Shown here: in pieces, positions 14,664-22,247 of the stretch
Numbering within the stretch: the stretch's first letter is position 1
Layout: every line of letters starts with the position of its first letter
Source: Blastococcus sp. HT6-30
GTDB taxonomy: Bacteria > Actinomycetota > Actinomycetes > Mycobacteriales > Geodermatophilaceae
NCBI RefSeq assembly: GCF_039729015.1
Contig: NZ_CP155792.1
Location: 2,552,001-2,616,000 of the forward strand
Direction: 5' to 3'
DNA: 64,000 nucleotides
The notes under the pieces: model-generated
The model's database searches: none
What the model was told of the DNA's origin: nothing
Seen by the model: only the letters and a program-made list of their open reading frames with translations
Program-made: the position numbers and the translations under genes

Positions 14664-17543
14664 TCAGCTGCAGCCGCTGGTGGAGCCACAGCCCTCGCAG
14701 ACGTAGCAGCTACCGGCCGGGCGCATCTTCGTGCCGCAGGTCATGCACAGCGGCGCGTCGGTGGCGGTCCCGGTGACCAACTCGAGGAGCTCGGCCGAGG
14801 AGTGGGCCTCCTTGACCGACTTCGGCCCCGCGGGGGTGACCTTCTCATCCACCTTGGACGTCTCGATCGGCGCGGAGCCACGCAGCTGCTCCAGGTCGAC
14901 CTCCTCCTCCTGCACGGTGGCCGTCGACGCGGAGGTTCCGTAACCGGAGACCTGTGCGGCCCGCTCCTCGGCGGTGAAGATGCCCAGGCCGGCACGCTTG
15001 TCCACCGGCAGGTGGTCCAGCGCCAGACGACGGAAGATGTAGTCCATCACGGACTGGGCGATCCGGATGTCCGGGTCGTCGGTCATGCCGGCCGGCTCGA
15101 AGCGCATGTTGGTGAACTTGGAGATGTAGGTCTCCAGCGGGACACCGTGCTGCAGGGCCAGCGAGATGCCGATCGAGAAGGCGTCCATCACACCGGCGAG
15201 GGTCGAGCCCTGCTTGCCGAGCTTCAGGAACACCTCACCGAGGCTGCCGTCCTCGTACATGCCGGCGGTCATGTAGCCCTCGGCGCCGGCGACGCTGAAC
15301 GAGGTGGTGACGCTCGTCCGCTTCTTCGGCAGCCGCTTGCGCACCGGGTGCGACAGCGCGCTGGGGGCCGACGCCTCGACCTTGGCCTCGGCCTTGGTGC
15401 CGTCGTTCTTGCCCTTGCCCCCGGACAGCGGCTGGCCGACCTTGCAGTTGTCGCGGTAGATGGCCAGTGCCTTGAGGCCCATCTTCCAGCCCTGGAAGTA
15501 GATCGTCTCGACGTCCTCGACGGTCGCCGTCTCGGGCATGTTGACCGTCTTGCTGATGGCGCCGGAGATGAACGGCTGGACGGCGGCCATCATGCGGACG
15601 TGGCCCATCGGGCTGATGGCCCGCTCCCCCATGGCGCAGTCGAACACCTCGTAGTGCTCCGGGCGCAGGCTCGGGGCGTCGACGACGTGGCCGTGCTCGG
15701 CGATGTACTCGACGATCGCCTCGATCTGCTCCTCCTGGTAGCCCAGGCTGCGCAGCGCCCGCGGCACCGTCTGGTTGACGATCTGCATGGAGCCGCCGCC
15801 GACCAGCTTCTTGAACTTGACCAGCGAGAAGTCCGGCTCGATGCCGGTCGTGTCGCAGTCCATCATGAAGCCGATGGTGCCGGTGGGGGCCAGCACCGAG
15901 GCCTGCGCGTTGCGCCAGCCGTTGTCGGCGCCGATCTCCAGGCACTCCTGCCACTGCTGGGTGGCGACCTTGAGCACGTCGGCGTCGTCGGCACCGACCG
16001 GGCGGATGGCGTCGTTGGCCGCGGCGTGCTTCCGCATGACCCGGGCATGGGCGTCGGCGTTGCGCGCGAAGCCCTCGTAGGCACCCACGATGCCGGCGAG
16101 CTCGGCCGAGCGCCGGTAGGCGGTGCCGGTCATCAGCGAGGTGATCGCCGCTGCCAGCGTCTGGCCACCGCGCGAGTCGTAGGCGTGGCCGGTCGCCATG
16201 AGCAAGGCGCCCAGGTTGGCGTAGCCGATGCCCAGCTGGCGGTAGGCGCGGGTCGTCTCACCGATCGGCTCGGTCGGGAAGTCCGCGAAGCAGATCGAGA
16301 TGTCCATCGCGGTGATGACCAGCTCGACGGCCTTCACGAAGTTCTTGGCGTCGAACGTGCCGTCGTCCTTGAGGAACTTCATGAGGTTCAGCGACGCCAG
16401 GTTGCACGAGCTGTTGTCCAGGCTCATGTACTCCGAGCAGGGGTTGGACGCGTTGATGCGGCCGGTCTCGGGGTTGGTGTGCCAGTCGTTGATCGTGTCG
16501 TCGTACTGGATGCCCGGGTCGGCGCACTCCCAGGCGGCCTGGGTGACCTTGCGGAACAGCGACTTGGCGTCGACCGTCTCGATGACCGATCCGTCCAGGC
16601 GGGCGCGCAGACCGAACTCGTCGCCCTCCTCCACCGCGCGCATGAACTCGTCGGAGACACGGACGGAGTTGTTGGCGTTCTGGTACTGGACGCTGGTGAT
16701 GTCCTTGCCGCCGAGATCCATGTCGTACCCGGCGTCGCGCAGCGCGCGGATCTTGTCCTCCTCGCGCGCCTTGGTCTCGATGAACTCCTCGATGTCGGGG
16801 TGGTCGATGTCGAGGACGACCATCTTGGCCGCGCGCCGGGTGGCGCCACCGGACTTGATGGTCCCGGCCGAGGCGTCGGCGCCGCGCATGAAGCTGACCG
16901 GGCCCGAGGCGGTGCCGCCGGAGGAGAGCAGCTCCTTGGAGGAGCGGATGCGGGAGAGGTTCAGGCCGGCACCGGAGCCGCCCTTGAAGATCAGGCCCTC
17001 CTCGCGGTACCAGTTCAGGATCGAGTCCATCTCGTCGTCGACGGCGAGGATGAAGCAGGCGCTGACCTGCTGCGGGGCGCTCGTGCCGACGTTGAACCAG
17101 ACGGGCGAGTTGAAGCTGAAGTACTGGTGCAGCAGCATCCAGGTCAGCTCGTGCTCGAAGATCTCGGCGTCGCCCTCGGTGGCGAAGTAGCCGTGCTCGC
17201 GGCCGACCTCGGTGTAGGTGAGCACCACGCGGTCGATCAGCTGGCGCAGGCTGGCCTCCCGCTGGGAGGTGCCGACCGCGCCGCGGAAGTACTTCGTGGT
17301 GACGATGTTGGTGGCGTTGATGCTCCACTCGGCCGGGAACTCGACACCGCGCTGCTCGAAGTTGATCGAGCCGTCCCGCCAGTTGGTCATGACGACGTCG
17401 CGGCGCTCCCAGGTCACCTCGTCGTACGGGTGCACACCGGCGGTGGTGAAGACGCGCTTGATCTTGAGGCCCTTGCCCCGGCTGGGCGCCTTGGCGCCGC
17501 GGCGGGTGCGGGGACCGGCCACGCGGTCGTCGGTATCGGTCAT
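14664..17543 (-). CDS. nrdJ: Vitamin B12-dependent (class II) ribonucleoside-diphosphate reductase
   Basis: Adenosylcobalamin-dependent reductase of 959 residues that makes deoxyribonucleotides independently of oxygen. The NPCSEYMSLDNSSCNLASLNL active-site region carries the conserved N-x-C-x-E motif; VWFNVG and a Cys in SACFIL supply other catalytic positions, and GGSGAGLNLSRIR is another family landmark. The C-terminus ends in a zinc-ribbon-like tail (CMTCGTKMRPAGSCYVCEGCG) with further cysteines that re-reduce the active site. The ATG at 17543 follows GGGAGAGC. It lies 146 bp downstream of nrdR on the same strand, the standard nrdR-nrdJ arrangement. I looked for a cobalamin riboswitch in the gap and saw none; control is more likely through the NrdR boxes upstream of nrdR. 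Confidence 0.97.
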   Translation of the reverse strand: MTDTDDRVAGPRTRRGAKAPSRGKGLKIKRVFTTAGVHPYDEVTWERRDVVMTNWRDGSINFEQRGVEFPAEWSINATNIVTTKYFRGAVGTSQREASLRQLIDRVVLTYTEVGREHGYFATEGDAEIFEHELTWMLLHQYFSFNSPVWFNVGTSAPQQVSACFILAVDDEMDSILNWYREEGLIFKGGSGAGLNLSRIRSSKELLSSGGTASGPVSFMRGADASAGTIKSGGATRRAAKMVVLDIDHPDIEEFIETKAREEDKIRALRDAGYDMDLGGKDITSVQYQNANNSVRVSDEFMRAVEEGDEFGLRARLDGSVIETVDAKSLFRKVTQAAWECADPGIQYDDTINDWHTNPETGRINASNPCSEYMSLDNSSCNLASLNLMKFLKDDGTFDAKNFVKAVELVITAMDISICFADFPTEPIGETTRAYRQLGIGYANLGALLMATGHAYDSRGGQTLAAAITSLMTGTAYRRSAELAGIVGAYEGFARNADAHARVMRKHAAANDAIRPVGADDADVLKVATQQWQECLEIGADNGWRNAQASVLAPTGTIGFMMDCDTTGIEPDFSLVKFKKLVGGGSMQIVNQTVPRALRSLGYQEEQIEAIVEYIAEHGHVVDAPSLRPEHYEVFDCAMGERAISPMGHVRMMAAVQPFISGAISKTVNMPETATVEDVETIYFQGWKMGLKALAIYRDNCKVGQPLSGGKGKNDGTKAEAKVEASAPSALSHPVRKRLPKKRTSVTTSFSVAGAEGYMTAGMYEDGSLGEVFLKLGKQGSTLAGVMDAFSIGISLALQHGVPLETYISKFTNMRFEPAGMTDDPDIRIAQSVMDYIFRRLALDHLPVDKRAGLGIFTAEERAAQVSGYGTSASTATVQEEEVDLEQLRGSAPIETSKVDEKVTPAGPKSVKEAHSSAELLELVTGTATDAPLCMTCGTKMRPAGSCYVCEGCGSTSGCS

Positions 17544-17689
17544 GGTGTGTAGCTCTCCCTGGTCGTGTGTCGCGTGGTGCTTCGCGGGGCTGCGCGGTGG
17601 TGCTGCGCGGTGGCGGATCGGGGGCTGGGGAAGAGCCGCGATCGGTAACTGCTCGAACTGCTGTCTATCGGGTGGCACTGACGGGTTTC

Positions 17690-18244
17690 TCAGGTGCCGG
17701 CAGGGCTGCCGGAGGCGACCGGCTGCCCCCGGCCCCCACCCCGCCGGCGGACCGGCGGGTCCCCCTGCATGCCCGGCAGCGGCGGGGTACCCGCCGCCAG
17801 GTGCCGGGCACGCAGCTCGGTGATCTCCTTCTCGAAGTCCTCGAGCGAGGTGAAGGCCCGGTACACGCTGGCGAAGCGCAGGTAGGCGACCTCGTCGAGC
17901 TCGCGCAGCGGTCGCAGGATCGCCAGCCCGACCTCGTGGCTGGGCACCTCCGCCGCGCCGCTGGCGCGGATGGCGTCCTCCACCTGCTGGGCGAGCAGCT
18001 TGAGCTGGTCCTCGTCGACCGGACGGCCCTGGCAGGCCCGCCGGACGCCGGCGACCACCTTGCTGCGGTTGAAGGGCTCGCTCACGCCGTTGCGCTTGAC
18101 GACGGCGAGCACCGCCTCCTCGACGGTGGTGAACCTCCGCCCGCACGCGGGGCAGGACCGGCGACGCCGGGTGGTGGCGCCCTCATCGGCCTCGCGCGAG
18201 TCGATCACCCGGCTGTCGGCGTTGTGGCAGAACGGGCATCGCAC
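17690..18244 (-). CDS. nrdR: Transcriptional repressor NrdR
   Basis: Nucleotide-sensing repressor of ribonucleotide reductase genes (184 residues). The N-terminal zinc ribbon has Cys3, Cys6, Cys31 and Cys34 (MRCPFC and CPACGRRF). An ATP-cone follows at about residues 49-139 ([20 protein letters not shown], then [13 protein letters not shown]). A Gly/Arg/Pro-rich tail after residue 155 is an extension beyond the usual 150-residue length. AAGGAGG lies upstream of the ATG. It is the first gene of the nrdR-nrdJ unit and probably represses itself through the two boxes at 18370-18411. Confidence 0.96.
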   Translation of the reverse strand: MRCPFCHNADSRVIDSREADEGATTRRRRSCPACGRRFTTVEEAVLAVVKRNGVSEPFNRSKVVAGVRRACQGRPVDEDQLKLLAQQVEDAIRASGAAEVPSHEVGLAILRPLRELDEVAYLRFASVYRAFTSLEDFEKEITELRARHLAAGTPPLPGMQGDPPVRRRGGGRGQPVASGSPAGT

Positions 18245-18369
18245 GGTGGTTCACCTCCTTCTTCCTGCACCCCCACCGGCCGGCTGTGGACCCTCTTGGG
18301 GACATCCGGTGGATGCGCCGGGGAGAACCTGAGGACCAGCCTGTGGACGGGCTTACAGCTCTGTAACTA

Positions 18370-18379
18370 CTAGATGTAG
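18370..18379 (-). promoter_or_regulatory. NrdR box 1 (core)
   Basis: Read on the minus strand the core is CTACATCTAG, fitting the NrdR consensus CwAtATaTwG at the conserved positions. It is one of a pair upstream of nrdR. Confidence 0.7.
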
Positions 18380-18401
18380 GGGAACCCTAGGACGCGCCGC
18401 A

Positions 18402-18411
18402 CAAGATGTGC
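18402..18411 (-). promoter_or_regulatory. NrdR box 2 (core)
   Basis: Core GCACATCTTG on the minus strand within the palindrome TGCACATCTTGTGC. It is exactly 32 bp from box 1, the roughly three-helical-turn spacing typical of NrdR operator pairs. Confidence 0.65.
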
Positions 18412-18481
18412 AAGTGATCGTTTCCTCGGCGTGTTCCGCCCCGGCACTGCCGTGCGCACGCGGAACACCGGATCCCAGCAG

Positions 18482-18775
18482 TCACAGGACATGCCCGGCG
18501 TCTCGGACCAGCGGAAGGCTCGCGGTGGCGTCGGCACCGGCGGAGCGCCCGCCGCGAACTGCGGACACCGCCCGCGCCACGGCCACGCGCTGCGTCGCGC
18601 GAGATGCCGCGACGACGGCCGCAGCGGGTGCGGCGACAGGCGGCTCGGGCAGCCGCACGGTCGACAGCTCGCTCCACGCCGTCGCCTCGGCGCCGCCCAC
18701 GACGACCCGCACGCACACCTGGCAGGTGCCCGAATCGTCATGCCGACAGCCCGGCAGCCCCTGCACACCAGGCAC
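18482..18775 (-). CDS. Hypothetical protein (uncertain)
   Basis: A 97-codon frame from GTG with about 88% G or C at third positions, which is the main reason to list it. The peptide has a Cys-rich start (GLPGCRHDDSGTCQVCV) and an Ala/Val/Arg-rich centre, with no domain that I recognise and no clear ribosome-binding site. An overlapping longer frame uses another register, so this call may be wrong. It fills part of the otherwise empty 18.42-18.98 kb gap. Confidence 0.3.
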   Translation of the reverse strand: MPGVQGLPGCRHDDSGTCQVCVRVVVGGAEATAWSELSTVRLPEPPVAAPAAAVVAASRATQRVAVARAVSAVRGGRSAGADATASLPLVRDAGHVL

Positions 18776-18980
18776 CGACCTGGTGGGCCTCGACGGCCTG
18801 GGGTCGGCAGGGCGGACACCGCGGCGCGGTTCTCCATGACGCTGGACTGCGACAGGCGGCGAGGGTGATGGCCAACACAGACGGCCGACGCTTCAACACG
18901 CACGGTCGAGGAGCTCGTCGGGCCGGGCTGGGCACCTCTTGCCGCGGCCGGCGGAGTCCACCGGGCTCGGGGGAGCTGAC

Positions 18981-19493
18981 TCAGGGCAGCCGCAGGACCT
19001 GCCCCGGCAGGATCGCCGAGCCGTCGAGGCCGTTCAACAGCTGGATGCCGTCGACGACCTCCCGCACGTCCCGCCCACCCGCCGCTGCGCTCGCGATCGA
19101 CCACAGCGTGTCCCCCGGCTCGACGATGACCCTCGTCGTCCCCATCAGCTCCAGGCCGGCACCGTCCCCGCCGAGCACCGCGGTCCCGAGCGCGACCACG
19201 CAGAGGACCAGCAGCAGCGCGAGGGCGGCCACGAGCCGGCGACCGCGAGCGGTCAGCCGGAGAGGTGGCAGCGCCGGCTTCCCCGGCCACCCTGCGGCAT
19301 GCCCCAGGGCTACGGCGGGACGGGCGCCGCGCGCCGACCGGCCCGCGGCCCCACCTCCGGCCGCCGGTGCGACCGCGTAGGCGCGCGGGACCGGCGGCAG
19401 CACGCGCAGGTGCCGCTCCGGCCGCCGCTCGAGCCGCTCCCGCACCGCGCCGGGCATCTCTCCGCGCACCGTCGCTGCCGCACTGCCGGCCAT
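18981..19493 (-). CDS. LysM-domain membrane protein, SOS-linked
   Basis: A 170-residue membrane protein. The cytoplasmic N-terminal part is Arg/Pro/Ala-rich to about residue 80; a single transmembrane helix (VAALALLLVLCVVALGTAVLG) follows; the extracytoplasmic part is one LysM domain (VIVEPGDTLWSIASAAAGG, then ILPGQVLRLP) for peptidoglycan binding. The gene is divergent from lexA and has its own SOS box 37 bp upstream, matching the place and regulation of mycobacterial Rv2719c, a cell-wall protein induced by DNA damage. The ATG at 19493 has GGAGCGGGAAG before it and is preferred to the longer frame from 19550, which would start inside the control region. A damage-linked brake on division is a plausible role but is inferred. 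Confidence 0.85.
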   Translation of the reverse strand: MAGSAAATVRGEMPGAVRERLERRPERHLRVLPPVPRAYAVAPAAGGGAAGRSARGARPAVALGHAAGWPGKPALPPLRLTARGRRLVAALALLLVLCVVALGTAVLGGDGAGLELMGTTRVIVEPGDTLWSIASAAAGGRDVREVVDGIQLLNGLDGSAILPGQVLRLP

Positions 19494-19529
19494 GGCTTCC
19501 CGCTCCTCACCTGGCCGGATCCCCCCGGC

Positions 19530-19545
19530 CCGAACGCCTGTTCGA
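19530..19545. promoter_or_regulatory. LexA (SOS) box for the LysM gene
   Basis: CCGAACGCCTGTTCGA fits the actinobacterial SOS consensus TCGAAC-N4-GTTCGA with one mismatch, upstream of the LysM gene. Confidence 0.8.
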
Positions 19546-19607
19546 TTCAAACGCTTGCCCGATGTCTACCGCACGGGTCCGACAGGAGCGACGCGACACG
19601 GCAACTT

Positions 19608-19623
19608 TCGAACACGTGTTTGA
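19608..19623. promoter_or_regulatory. LexA (SOS) box for lexA
   Basis: TCGAACACGTGTTTGA fits TCGAAC-N4-GTTCGA with one mismatch, 78 bp before the lexA start, supporting autoregulation. Confidence 0.82.
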
Positions 19624-19700
19624 ACTGACCGGCGATCGGCGCTACGGTCGCTACGACGACCAGGCTGATCAGCTGCGCGGGCAGCCGGCGAGGAGGAGAC

Positions 19701-20462
19701 GTGACGAACTCGAGCGGGACGTCCGGCGGCCGACGCGGGAGCCGGAGCGCCGCCCCGGGGACGGCCGACGCCTCGGCGTCGGTGCGCGCCTTTCCGGACC
19801 GGACGGCCGACGGTGACGGACTCACCCAGCGGCAGCGCCGGGTGCTGGAGGTCATCCGCGACTCGATCGACCGTCGCGGCTACCCGCCCTCGGTGCGCGA
19901 GATCGGCGAGGCGGTCGGGTTGTCGTCGGCCTCCTCGGTCGCGCACCAGCTGTCGGTCCTCCAGAAGAAGGGCTGGCTGCGCCGCGACCCCAACCGGCCG
20001 CGCGCCCTCGACGTCCGGCTGCCCGGCGACGCAGGACGCGCCGCCGCCGTCGAGCCGCTCGTGGTCGGCGACGGCGAGCAGGCCTCTGCCCCGACGTACG
20101 TACCCCTGGTCGGGCGGATCGCCGCCGGTGGTCCCGTGCTCGCCGAGCAGGCGGTGGAGGACGTCTTCCCGCTCCCCCGCGAACTCGTCGGCGAGGGAAC
20201 GGTGTTCATGCTCAAGGTGGTCGGTGACTCGATGGTCGAGGCGGCGATCTGCGACGGCGACTGGGTCGTCGTCCGCCAGCAGCCGACGGCCGAGAACGGG
20301 GAGATCGTGGCCGCCATGATCGACGGTGAAGCAACGGTGAAGACCTACAAGCGCCGCGACGGTCACGTGTGGCTCCTGCCGCAGAACCCCGCCTACGAGC
20401 CCATCCCCGGCGACGAGGCCACGATCCTCGGCCGGGTCGTGTCGGTCCTGCGCAGGGTCTGA
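19701..20462 (+). CDS. lexA: SOS repressor LexA
   Basis: DNA-damage repressor of 253 residues. A disordered Ser/Gly-rich N-terminal extension of about 40 residues is followed by the winged-helix domain ([33 protein letters not shown] in two parts) and the S24 latent protease. The self-cleavage bond is Ala142-Gly143 (RIAAGGP); the catalytic dyad is Ser177 (GDSMVE) and Lys214 (ATVKTY). RecA filaments would trigger cleavage and derepress the genes that carry SOS boxes. The GTG at 19701 follows AGGAGGAG. It is divergent from the LysM gene, and its own SOS box lies upstream. Confidence 0.97.
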   Translation: MTNSSGTSGGRRGSRSAAPGTADASASVRAFPDRTADGDGLTQRQRRVLEVIRDSIDRRGYPPSVREIGEAVGLSSASSVAHQLSVLQKKGWLRRDPNRPRALDVRLPGDAGRAAAVEPLVVGDGEQASAPTYVPLVGRIAAGGPVLAEQAVEDVFPLPRELVGEGTVFMLKVVGDSMVEAAICDGDWVVVRQQPTAENGEIVAAMIDGEATVKTYKRRDGHVWLLPQNPAYEPIPGDEATILGRVVSVLRRV

Positions 20463-20465
20463 CCG

Positions 20466-21470
20466 TCAGGGACGACGACGCAGGCGGCTGCCCAGCCAGA
20501 CCACGAGGGTGGCGACGGCGGCGGCGATCAACGCGGCCGCGACCGGTGAGCGGTCCGAGCGCACCAGCTCCTCGAAGCCCGGCAGCGGGTCCGCAACCGG
20601 TGCCGCCGTCGCCGCGGGCGGTGCGCCGGCCGGGAGGGGTACCACGGTGACCGCGCTGGGCAGCCCCTCGCTGGCGACCACCAGCGCGCGCGAGTCGGCG
20701 GTGAAGCTGACCGCCTCGCCCTGCGGTGACTCCGGCAGGGCCACCCGCACGGGCTCACCGGCCAGCGCGCCCGGGACGTCGGAGGCGGTCAGCGGCCACA
20801 CGTAGGCGTCGGTGTAGGTGCGCAGCGCGACGGCGCTGCCGTCCGACGCGACCGCCCCACCGGTGATCATCAGCTGACCGGCCCGGCCGACCGGTCCGCC
20901 GGGGGTGCCGGTCAGCGTCACGTTCACGGTGGCGACCCGTTCCATGGGCGCCGTTCCGCCGTCGGCGAGGGCACCGGCCGGCCGGTACACACCGCTGGAG
21001 CCCAGGACCTCCTTGGTCACCACGTACGGGGTTCCGTCCGGGGTCACCAGCAGCGCTTCGGCGTCGTGCGCGCCGTCGGGATAGGTCAGCCGGTGCAGCG
21101 CGGTGCTGCCGTCGGGGCGGAGGACGTGCAGCGCGACGGTCGCGCGGTCGACGTTGTTGTCCCCGGTGTCGGCGATCCAGACGCCGCCGTCCGGTCCGAC
21201 CGCCAGGTCCTCGGGGTCGTACGGGTCCACGGGGGCGGACTGGACGTCGATCACCGCGCACGCGTCGTCGAGCCCGTAGACGGCGACCTGGTCGCCGCCG
21301 TCGTTGAGCGCGAGCACCTGCTCGCCCACGGCGACGAGTCCCGAGACCTCGGCGAGGCGCGGATCGGTGATCGAGCACCGCACTGTGGGTGCTGCGCCCC
21401 CGGCCCCGGCGATCCCGGGGACACCGAGCAGGACGCCGGTCAGCGCGGTCGCCAGGACGAGCCGCCTCAC
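20466..21470 (-). CDS. Secreted, membrane-anchored propeller-like protein
   Basis: A 334-residue protein of unknown function. A signal peptide (RRLVLATALTGVLLGVPG) leads to an extracytoplasmic domain rich in NHL/beta-propeller-like strand repeats, for example SGLVAVGEQVLALNDGGDQ and DPEDLAVGPDGGVWIADTGDN. It ends with a transmembrane helix (VAAALIAAAVATLVVWLGS) and an Arg tail, so it should be anchored with the domain outside. The GTG at 21470 was chosen because the signal peptide begins there. It lies 7 bp after the PAP2 gene on the same strand, suggesting an operon. A similar esterase-like or phytase-like propeller is possible but not established. Confidence 0.75.
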   Translation of the reverse strand: MRRLVLATALTGVLLGVPGIAGAGGAAPTVRCSITDPRLAEVSGLVAVGEQVLALNDGGDQVAVYGLDDACAVIDVQSAPVDPYDPEDLAVGPDGGVWIADTGDNNVDRATVALHVLRPDGSTALHRLTYPDGAHDAEALLVTPDGTPYVVTKEVLGSSGVYRPAGALADGGTAPMERVATVNVTLTGTPGGPVGRAGQLMITGGAVASDGSAVALRTYTDAYVWPLTASDVPGALAGEPVRVALPESPQGEAVSFTADSRALVVASEGLPSAVTVVPLPAGAPPAATAAPVADPLPGFEELVRSDRSPVAAALIAAAVATLVVWLGSRLRRRP

Positions 21471-21477
21471 GGCGCCG

Positions 21478-22197
21478 CTATCCGGTCCGGCCTGCTCGGG
21501 CACGGACGAAGCGTGACAGCACGAGCGCGTCCAGTGCATGAACCACGCCCAGCAGCACGATGCCCACAGCCGCTCCCACGACGGCGTCGGTGACCCAGTG
21601 GAAGTCCAGCGACACCATCGCCACACCGGTGGCGACCGGTCCGGCCACGCTCAGCCACCAGAACGTGCGCTGCACCGCCGACGGCAGTCCGTACTCGACC
21701 GCCTGCCACCGGGCGACGCCCCACATGAGCACGGCGTTGGCCACGTGCCCGGAGGGGAAGGAAGCGCCGTCGGGGTGGAAGTAGTACGACCCCGGAAAGG
21801 CCGGGGCGGTGCGACCGATGCCGTGCTTGATGGCGTAGACGCCGGCGGTGAGCACAGCGAGGGCGAGCGCGACCCGGGCGATCGGCAACCACGTCCGCCG
21901 CCGCCAGAAGAGGTAGCCGAGCAGACCGGCGAGCACCGCGAGGATGGTGACCCGCCCGCCGAGCTGGGTGACCAGCCAGACCACGGGGTAGCCCGCGGTG
22001 CCCCGCAGTCCCCAGTCACTGACGACCTCCGAGACCAGCAGGTCCAGCCGCTCCAGCGAGCCGTGGGTGAGCAGGTCGGCGGTCACGAGGACCGGGACGA
22101 GGACCGCCACGCCGACCAGCCACCACGGCGGCCGACCGGCCGAGACGACGGGCGCGGAACCGGGAAGACCGGTCTCCCGCACCGCGCCCCTCGCCAC
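21478..22197 (-). CDS. PAP2-family membrane phosphatase
   Basis: Integral membrane phosphatase of 239 residues with about six helices, of the type-2 phosphatidic acid phosphatase/undecaprenyl-diphosphatase superfamily. The three catalytic motifs are complete: KHGIGRTAP, PSGH, and SLDFHWVTD, containing the conserved Arg and His residues. Substrates in the family are lipid phosphates or isoprenyl diphosphates at the outer membrane face; which applies here is unknown. The GTG at 22197 follows TACGGT with a 6-nt gap and no Shine-Dalgarno, indicating a leaderless transcript that also reads the secreted propeller-like gene. Confidence 0.9.
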   Translation of the reverse strand: MARGAVRETGLPGSAPVVSAGRPPWWLVGVAVLVPVLVTADLLTHGSLERLDLLVSEVVSDWGLRGTAGYPVVWLVTQLGGRVTILAVLAGLLGYLFWRRRTWLPIARVALALAVLTAGVYAIKHGIGRTAPAFPGSYYFHPDGASFPSGHVANAVLMWGVARWQAVEYGLPSAVQRTFWWLSVAGPVATGVAMVSLDFHWVTDAVVGAAVGIVLLGVVHALDALVLSRFVRARAGRTG

Positions 22198-22203
22198 GCC
22201 GCA

Positions 22204-22209
22204 ACCGTA
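22204..22209 (-). promoter_or_regulatory. Leaderless -10 element (TACGGT) of the PAP2 operon
   Basis: TACGGT on the minus strand, 6 nt before the GTG start at 22197. Confidence 0.55.
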
Positions 22210-22247
22210 CCGGGCCGTGACCGGATCGTGATCGATGCGGCCGGAGG

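Noticed and set aside
14511..17552. 1013-codon open frame on the plus strand opposite nrdJ
   Set aside because: It is the antisense shadow of nrdJ produced by GC-rich codon bias; the minus strand carries the complete, recognisable NrdJ.
17544..17689. Cobalamin riboswitch before nrdJ
   Set aside because: The 146-bp gap is short, has GC repeats (CACCGCGCAGC-like) but no B12-box or paired architecture that I can recognise.
14664..18146. 1160-codon frame joining nrdR and nrdJ
   Set aside because: The upstream 200 codons are nrdR read in another frame; separate starts, and the NrdR protein is complete in its own frame.
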